NCBI GenBank assembly: GCA_902773365.1 | Contig: CACYEG010000084.1 | Coordinates: forward strand, 1-9,939 | From: an uncultured Erysipelotrichaceae bacterium | GTDB lineage: Bacteria; Bacillota_I; Bacilli_A; RF39; UBA660 | Direction: 5' to 3' | Length of the DNA stretch: 9,939 nucleotides | Shown: piece after piece, positions 5,845-9,939 of the stretch | Numbering within the stretch: the first letter of the stretch is position 1 | Layout: each line of letters begins with the position of its first letter | Program-made: the position numbers and the translations under genes | Notes under the pieces: generated by a model | Database searches by the model: none | Told to the model about the DNA's origin: nothing | Seen by the model: the letters and a program-made list of their open reading frames with translations, nothing else

Positions 5845-6135
5845 ATGAAAAAGGATAAAAAGAGAAAGTTATTAAGATCAGATAAAGTTTTTTTGACTAT
5901 AATAGCACTATTGGCAGCATTATTACCTGTAACGATGGTTTTTTCACAAGCCACACTATCAAAAAGTAATATAGAGGTAGAAAAAGCAAGACATAAAGTC
6001 AAAAAGCAAAAAAACGATAATCAGAGCCTATCTATGCAAGTAGATGAACTTGCGAGTCTATCTAACATACAAGGAATTGCTAAAGAATACGGTTTAAGTT
6101 ATAATAATGATAACATCATTGTCATAAATAATTGA
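5845..6135 (+). CDS. ftsL: FtsL-like cell division protein
   Basis: This 96-residue bitopic protein has a basic cytoplasmic tail (KKDKKRKLLRSDK), one membrane segment at about 14-36, an extracytoplasmic coiled-coil stretch (about 38-72, rich in charged residues) and a short end, IAKEYGLSYNNDNIIVI. That layout and the terminal 'IA...GL......i..i' pattern are typical of FtsL/DivIC-type proteins. FtsL joins FtsB/DivIC and FtsQ/DivIB in the complex that activates septal cell-wall synthesis. FtsL sequences diverge widely, so the name rests on topology and on the position between rsmH and a PBP, as in Bacillus. AAGGA 9 bases upstream supports the start. It ends with TGA, which shows that TGA is a stop codon here. 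Confidence 0.85.
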   Translation: MKKDKKRKLLRSDKVFLTIIALLAALLPVTMVFSQATLSKSNIEVEKARHKVKKQKNDNQSLSMQVDELASLSNIQGIAKEYGLSYNNDNIIVINN

Positions 6136-6151
6136 TTTACGACAATGTTTT
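6117..6151 (+). other. Weak hairpin between ftsL and the PBP gene
   Basis: CATTGTC (6117-6123, end of ftsL) pairs with GACAATG (6141-6147), followed by TTTT. A 7-bp stem with a 17-base loop is too weak for a firm terminator call; it might lower read-through or protect a processed end. Confidence 0.25.
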
Positions 6152-6166
6152 GTATGGAGGATTATT

Positions 6167-8278
6167 ATGAAAAAAAAGAGCAGCACAATTAAATTAAACT
6201 ATTATGTCCTATTGGTTGTCGCTCTTTTATTTTGTGTATTTATTGCAAAACTAATATATATAAGTTATGCAACAAATGTCGATGGGGTCAATATTAAAGA
6301 GTTTGCGGCAAATAGAAATACGCAGACAGAAGTATTACGTGCTTCTAGGGGAACTATTTATAGCACTAACAACGAAGTTCTAGCAAAAGATGTAAACTCT
6401 TATACGATTGTTGCTTACTTATCATCTAGTAGAACTACGGATGATAAGCATCCACATCATGTCGTCGATAAAGAGTACACTGCAAACACATTAAGTGAAT
6501 ATATAAATACAAGTCCTGAGAAAATTATGCAATATTTAAACTTTAAAGGTTATCAAACTTATTTGGGACCAGGTGGAACGAATATAAGTGAAAAGAAAAA
6601 ACAAGAAATTGCGGCATTAGATTTGCCAGGTATTGATTTTATACCTAGTACTAAGCGATATTATCCATTTGGCGATTTTGCTTCATATATAATTGGATAT
6701 GCTAAGAAAAACGATGAAGGAAGAATTGTCGGAGAATTAGGTGTTGAATCCTATTATAATAAAGAACTAACCGGCATTAATGGAAAAAACACTTATCAGA
6801 AAGATGCTTACGGGTATCAGATTGCTAATACACCGGTATTAACAGAAAAAGCTAAAAGTGGTAGTGACATATATTTATCGATTGATTCTAACGTGCAAAT
6901 GTACTTGGAGAATACGTTAGAGGATTTTAAAGAAGAGTATACATATGAGTGGGCTACTGTCACTGTTGCTAATGCTAAATCGGGGGCAATACTCGGTAGT
7001 GCCTCTACTCCTAGCTTTGACCCTAATATACTAAATATTACAAACTATAATGCTCCGCTAGTTAGTTATACGTATGAACCTGGTTCTACAATGAAAATAT
7101 TCAGTTACATGACTGCAATAGAAGAAGGAATTTACGACGGAAGTAAAAAGTATTTGTCGGGATCTAAAAAAGTTGGAGAAAATGTAATAAGCGACTGGAA
7201 CAGAACAGGTTGGGGCAACATCACATATGATACAGGATTTACGTATTCAAGTAATGTTGCTGCAATAAATCTTGGATTGTCTTTGGGTAAAACGAAATTA
7301 GTCGACTACTATAAAAGGTTTGGTTTTGCTGCTAAGACTGGAATTGAAATGGCTAATGAATATCCTGGAGTTTTAAATCCCAAAAGCGATGTGGATTTGG
7401 CAAGTATATCTGTTGGTCAAGGTTTAACTACAACGCCGATTCAAAATATACAAGCTCTTACGACTTTAGCTAATAAAGGAACTATGGTGAAACCATATAT
7501 TGTAGAAAAAATTGTAGATCATGATACCCAAGAAATACTGTACGAAGCAAAAAGGGTAGAATTAGGTACACCAGTAAGCGAGCAGACAATCAAAAAAATG
7601 CTGGAATTAATGTATATGACAGTAAACAGTGATGATGTTAATATTACTGGAAAATATTATAAGACAGCTAGTACAACGTTAGTTGGAAAAACAGGAACTG
7701 CACAAGTAGCATCTAGTAAAGGAGGATATTTAACAGGAGACTATAATAATATTCGTTCCTTTGCAGGTGTATTTCCATATGAAAATCCAGAATATATCAT
7801 CTACTTCTCTGTAAAAAAATTACACGGTTCAACACCTGCTATGGCAAAAGTTGTAAAATCAGTAGTAGAAAGTATTGCCAAATATAAAAATCTCGACCAA
7901 TTAGTTGTAAAAGAAGATGAATCTAAGCTAATAAGTATAGAAAACTACATAAATAAAGATACCAATGAAGTAATAGAAAAATTAAAAAAATTAAATGTCA
8001 ATGTCACAATAATAGGATCAGGTAATCGCATAATCAATCAGTATCCGACCAAAGGAAGTACAGTTATGCAAGAAAACAAAGTTTTTCTACTTACTAATTC
8101 TAAAGATATATATATGGTAGACCTAACAGGTTGGTCAAATAGTGATGTTACAAATTATTGTGCACTACTAAAATTAGATTGTAAAATTGACGGTTATGGT
8201 AAAGTTGTAACTCAGTCTATTAGTGAAGGAGAAAAACTTGAAAGTGGACAAACCATAGAAATAGGGCTAGCGAGGTAA
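6167..8278 (+). CDS. pbpB: Class B penicillin-binding protein with two PASTA domains (PBP2B-type)
   Basis: This is a peptidoglycan transpeptidase that crosslinks septal wall outside the membrane, the partner of FtsW. The 703 residues have a membrane anchor at about 12-33, then the PBP dimerisation domain starting RASRGTIYSTNNEVLA (58-73). The transpeptidase domain carries the active-site S307-T-M-K310, S361-S-N363 and K508-T-G510. Two PASTA domains follow at about 585-646 and 647-703, which in relatives bind peptidoglycan or stabilise the protein. TTTPIQNIQALTTLANKGTM is typical of the PBP2B/SpoVD group. GGAGG (6156-6160) precedes the start. Position directly after ftsL favours PBP2B over sporulation-specific SpoVD, which in Bacillus is a separate downstream gene not found here. 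All catalytic residues are intact. Confidence 0.93.
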   Translation: MKKKSSTIKLNYYVLLVVALLFCVFIAKLIYISYATNVDGVNIKEFAANRNTQTEVLRASRGTIYSTNNEVLAKDVNSYTIVAYLSSSRTTDDKHPHHVVDKEYTANTLSEYINTSPEKIMQYLNFKGYQTYLGPGGTNISEKKKQEIAALDLPGIDFIPSTKRYYPFGDFASYIIGYAKKNDEGRIVGELGVESYYNKELTGINGKNTYQKDAYGYQIANTPVLTEKAKSGSDIYLSIDSNVQMYLENTLEDFKEEYTYEWATVTVANAKSGAILGSASTPSFDPNILNITNYNAPLVSYTYEPGSTMKIFSYMTAIEEGIYDGSKKYLSGSKKVGENVISDWNRTGWGNITYDTGFTYSSNVAAINLGLSLGKTKLVDYYKRFGFAAKTGIEMANEYPGVLNPKSDVDLASISVGQGLTTTPIQNIQALTTLANKGTMVKPYIVEKIVDHDTQEILYEAKRVELGTPVSEQTIKKMLELMYMTVNSDDVNITGKYYKTASTTLVGKTGTAQVASSKGGYLTGDYNNIRSFAGVFPYENPEYIIYFSVKKLHGSTPAMAKVVKSVVESIAKYKNLDQLVVKEDESKLISIENYINKDTNEVIEKLKKLNVNVTIIGSGNRIINQYPTKGSTVMQENKVFLLTNSKDIYMVDLTGWSNSDVTNYCALLKLDCKIDGYGKVVTQSISEGEKLESGQTIEIGLAR

Positions 8279-8279
8279 T

Positions 8280-8768
8280 ATGAAAAATTTAAAAAAAATA
8301 TTTAATTCATATCTAACGATAATCATTTCATTGATTATATTAATAATAATACTTTTAATATTTAATTTATATCTAATTAAAAGTACTAAAATATATACAT
8401 TCAGTGGAACTGGTGAGAATTGTGCAGTTTTATCGGGAACAGTTTATATAGGTTACAATATAAATCGATTTCAAGCACCGCAAATAATATGTAATGATCT
8501 AAATATTACATTGAAAAGCGGTAAAATTGGATACTATATTTCTGAAACACCTATATCTATAATAGAAATAAACGAAGAACTTAAACTCAAAAATATTATA
8601 AATTCATATGATTTTAGTTTCACTGAAATGCATCGTAAAGCATTAAAACTAAGTAAAAAAAATATCTCTAAATTAAAAGAACTAACATTTAAAGTGCAAG
8701 GTGAATCAAATGATGGTAAAATTGTAGAAATAAATGTGCCGTTGAATGTAATATATTTGGGAAAATAA
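8280..8768 (+). CDS. Unknown membrane-anchored protein ending the division operon
   Basis: I do not recognise this 162-residue protein. It has a short basic start (KNLKKIFN), one strongly hydrophobic segment at about 11-33 built almost only of I and L, and then about 125 residues predicted outside the membrane. The outer part has two cysteines (C48 and C71) that could form a disulfide, a beta-rich first half (YTFSGTGENCAVLSGTVYIG...) and a Lys-rich stretch (about 118-135). No lipobox is seen. The ATG is one base after the TAA of the PBP gene, with GCGAGG inside that gene's end as a weak ribosome site, so the two are probably translated together. A terminator follows directly, so it is the last gene of the operon. 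A role in division or wall synthesis is inferred from position only. Confidence 0.8.
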   Translation: MKNLKKIFNSYLTIIISLIILIIILLIFNLYLIKSTKIYTFSGTGENCAVLSGTVYIGYNINRFQAPQIICNDLNITLKSGKIGYYISETPISIIEINEELKLKNIINSYDFSFTEMHRKALKLSKKNISKLKELTFKVQGESNDGKIVEINVPLNVIYLGK

Positions 8769-8779
8769 TAAAAAAATTT

Positions 8780-8818
8780 ACTCATATTTCAAAAAAATCT
8801 TGAAATATGAGTTTTTTA
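8780..8818 (+). terminator. Terminator of the division operon
   Basis: A perfect 13-bp stem, ACTCATATTTCAA (8780-8792) with TTGAAATATGAGT (8800-8812), closes a 7-base loop and ends in a run of six T. It starts 11 bases after the last stop codon. Confidence 0.92.
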
Positions 8819-8827
8819 TGTTATAAT
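8800..8827 (+). promoter_or_regulatory. tRNA operon promoter overlapping the terminator
   Basis: TTGAAA (8800-8805) and a perfect TATAAT (8822-8827) are 16 bases apart. A TG dinucleotide at 8819-8820 makes the -10 extended as well. Transcription would start near 8833, about 15 bases before the first tRNA. The -35 box is part of the descending arm of the operon terminator. Confidence 0.75.
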
Positions 8828-8847
8828 TGAATAGCAATTTGTATTTT

Positions 8848-8923
8848 GTCTCCTTAGCTCAGCTGGTAGAGCAACTGACTCTTAATCAGTGGGTCCGGGG
8901 TTCGAATCCCCGAGGGGACACCA
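8848..8923 (+). tRNA. tRNA-Lys (anticodon CTT)
   Basis: A full 76-base cloverleaf with encoded CCA. The acceptor GTCTCCT pairs with AGGGGAC with one G-T wobble. The anticodon stem ACTGA/TCAGT encloses loop CTCTTAA, giving anticodon CTT at 8881-8883. The T arm is CGGGG-TTCGAAT-CCCCG. CTT reads only AAG, so a separate TTT species for the far commoner AAA codon must lie elsewhere. First gene of a three-tRNA operon. Confidence 0.96.
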
Positions 8924-8929
8924 TATAAT

Positions 8930-9006
<77 letters not shown>

Positions 9007-9011
9007 TTTAT

Positions 9012-9087
9012 GGCCTGTTGGTGAAGCGGTTAACACATATGCCTTTCACGCATACATTCATGGGTTCAAATCCCGTACAGGTCACCA
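9012..9087 (+). tRNA. tRNA-Glu (anticodon TTC)
   Basis: A 76-base cloverleaf with encoded CCA. GGCCTGT pairs with ACAGGTC (one G-T wobble). The anticodon stem TATGC/GCATA encloses CTTTCAC, giving TTC at 9045-9047, which reads both Glu codons. The T stem ATGGG/CCCGT is paired. The anticodon stem is more AT-rich than in most tRNA-Glu. Last gene of the tRNA operon. Confidence 0.95.
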
Positions 9088-9095
9088 ATAGATAA

Positions 9096-9117
9096 CAAAG
9101 CCTTAGGGCTTTTTTTG
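9096..9117 (+). terminator. Terminator of the tRNA operon
   Basis: AAAGCC (9097-9102) pairs with GGCTTT (9107-9112) around a 4-base loop, followed by T to 9116. It begins 9 bases after tRNA-Glu. Confidence 0.85.
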
Positions 9118-9124
9118 TTGTAAT

Positions 9125-9155
9125 ACCATTTTTATTTTATCAAAATAAAAATGGT
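9125..9155. repeat. Perfect 14-bp inverted repeat ahead of the FAD gene
   Basis: ACCATTTTTATTTT (9125-9138) is the exact reverse complement of 9142-9155, with only ATC between. No U run follows on either strand, so it is not a typical terminator. Its right arm contains GGT of the only ribosome-site-like sequence (GGTG, 9153-9156) before the ATG at 9162, so the RNA hairpin could hide that site; it could equally be a protein-binding operator. Confidence 0.75.
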
Positions 9156-9161
9156 GATAAA

Positions 9162-9939
9162 ATGTTTGATGTTGTAATAGTTGGTGCAGGACCATCTGGT
9201 TTATTTTGTGCGTATGAGCTAATAGAAAAAAATAAAATGTTAAAAATAGCAATATTAGATAGCGGTTTTTTTTGTAAAAAATAGAGTATGCCCTATGAAT
9301 AAATATAATGTTCCTTGCAAAAAGTGTGTTCCATGTAATGTACTTGCTGGATATGGAGGAGCAGGCACATTTAGTGATGAAAAATTAAACTTTATTCCAA
9401 TTTTAGGGAAGAGTAATCTATTCAAGTATATGAGTGAAGAAGAAGCTTATAAAATAATTGATGAAACAGAAGAGGTTTTTAATAAGTTTGGCATGGATGC
9501 AGACGTGTATCCTAAAAATATTGAAGCTGCATCTAACTTTAAAAAAGAAGTAGCCATACACGGTGCAAGATACTTGATGATTAAGCAAAAGCATTTGGGA
9601 AGCGATCATTTACCAGAATATATTGAAGGGATTTGCAATTATTTAGAAAAGAACGGTGTTACACTTATTGAACGTGCTTTAGTAAAAGATATAGTTAAAG
9701 AAAATGATAATTATATAGTTCAATACTTAACTGGCAAAGAAAAAAAAGAAATATCTTCTAAATATGTTGTGATAGCGCCAGGTAGAACTGGTGCAAAATG
9801 GTTAGAAGAGTTTACAAAAAAATATAATATTCCTTTTACTTCGCAATGTATCGAAATAGGAGTCAGAGTAGAAGTTAGAAAAGAAATTATGGAAGACTTA
9901 ACAAATCTAATATATGATCCAACTATATTTATAAAAACT
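9162..9939 (+). pseudogene. FAD-dependent dehydrogenase-like gene, frameshifted, cut by window edge
   Basis: From ATG 9162 the product opens with MFDVVIVGAGPSGLFCAYEL, a Rossmann FAD-binding strand with the G-x-G-x-x-G motif, and then ILDSG, the strand ending in an acidic residue that binds the ribose. TAG at 9282-9284 stops it. Dropping one of the eight T at 9266-9273 gives continuous sense: VKNRVCPMNKYNVPC, then KKCVPC, AGYGGAGTFSD, and an open frame to the window end (about 259 codons in all). The cysteine cluster and GGAGTFSD fit the large 'FAD-dependent dehydrogenase' group (COG2509-like, roughly 450 residues or more), whose substrate is not settled. Later, SSKYVVIAPGRTG is the second FAD-contact strand. 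The downstream frame is undamaged, so a recent mutation, polymerase slippage or a sequencing error in the T run are all possible. An internal ATG at 9295 would lack the FAD motif. Confidence 0.8.

Noticed and set aside
5525..6002. Two overlapping minus-strand reading frames across the rsmH end and ftsL
   Set aside because: Both are antisense to intact genes and overlap each other; their hydrophobic composition is what antisense AT-rich codons give.
6133..6135. TGA read as tryptophan (Mycoplasma-type code), extending ftsL
   Set aside because: FtsL ends naturally at this TGA and all clear tryptophans in the window use TGG, so the standard bacterial code fits.
8534..8785. Minus-strand reading frame opposite the unknown membrane protein
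   Set aside because: It is antisense to the coupled last gene of the operon and begins inside that operon's terminator.
9418..9609. Minus-strand reading frame inside the FAD gene
   Set aside because: The plus strand has the clear FAD-dehydrogenase match over the same bases.

Overview
The window is strongly AT-rich bacterial DNA from a low-GC Gram-positive (Bacillota/Firmicutes). The evidence is a Bacillus-type division cluster start (mraZ-rsmH-ftsL-PBP with two PASTA domains), an RNase HIII, spore-coat cotJ genes, strong AGGAGG-type ribosome sites, intrinsic terminators with U tracts, and tRNA genes with encoded CCA. TGA is used as a stop (ftsL ends with it), so the standard bacterial code fits and a Mycoplasma-type code does not. 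An uncultured gut Firmicute would fit, but the genus cannot be read from the sequence.

Region 1 (1-1334) is the only untidy part. It opens with the C-terminal end of a ComEC/Rec2-type metallo-beta-lactamase-fold domain, broken by a 2-base insertion. An intact HD-like gene (374-967) follows, with its own terminator. Then comes a second, badly decayed ComEC-type scrap carrying the N-terminal part of the same kind of domain (about 1023-1135). In many Firmicutes comEC lies directly upstream of holA, so the debris sits where comEC would be expected.

Region 2 (1296-4343) holds holA (DNA polymerase III delta) on the plus strand. It converges on a minus-strand block of a fused cotJA-cotJB gene, cotJC (manganese-catalase-like coat protein) and rnhC (RNase HIII). 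A shared bidirectional terminator lies between holA and rnhC, and a perfect 13-bp terminator lies between cotJC and rnhC. A probable rnhC promoter starts inside that terminator.

Region 3 (4420-8818) is a compact dcw-type operon: promoter, three 10-bp-phased MraZ boxes, mraZ, rsmH, ftsL-like, PASTA-PBP (pbpB), then an unrecognised small membrane-anchored protein and a strong terminator. The usual downstream genes (spoVD, murE, mraY, murD and so on) are absent here. The genes link control of the cluster (MraZ), ribosome maturation (RsmH) and septal peptidoglycan synthesis (FtsL, PBP2B).

Region 4 (8800-9117) is a tRNA operon, Lys(CTT)-Ile(GAT)-Glu(TTC), whose -35 box lies inside the preceding terminator; it has its own terminator. 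Region 5 (9125-9939) is a perfect 14-bp inverted repeat just upstream of an FAD-dependent dehydrogenase-like gene. That gene carries a +1 frameshift in a run of eight T and runs off the window.

I see no convincing new multi-gene system. The most interesting items are the HD-like protein lacking key metal residues among comEC debris, the CotJA-CotJB fusion, the phased MraZ operator, the unknown protein closing the division operon, and the hairpin and frameshift at the FAD gene.
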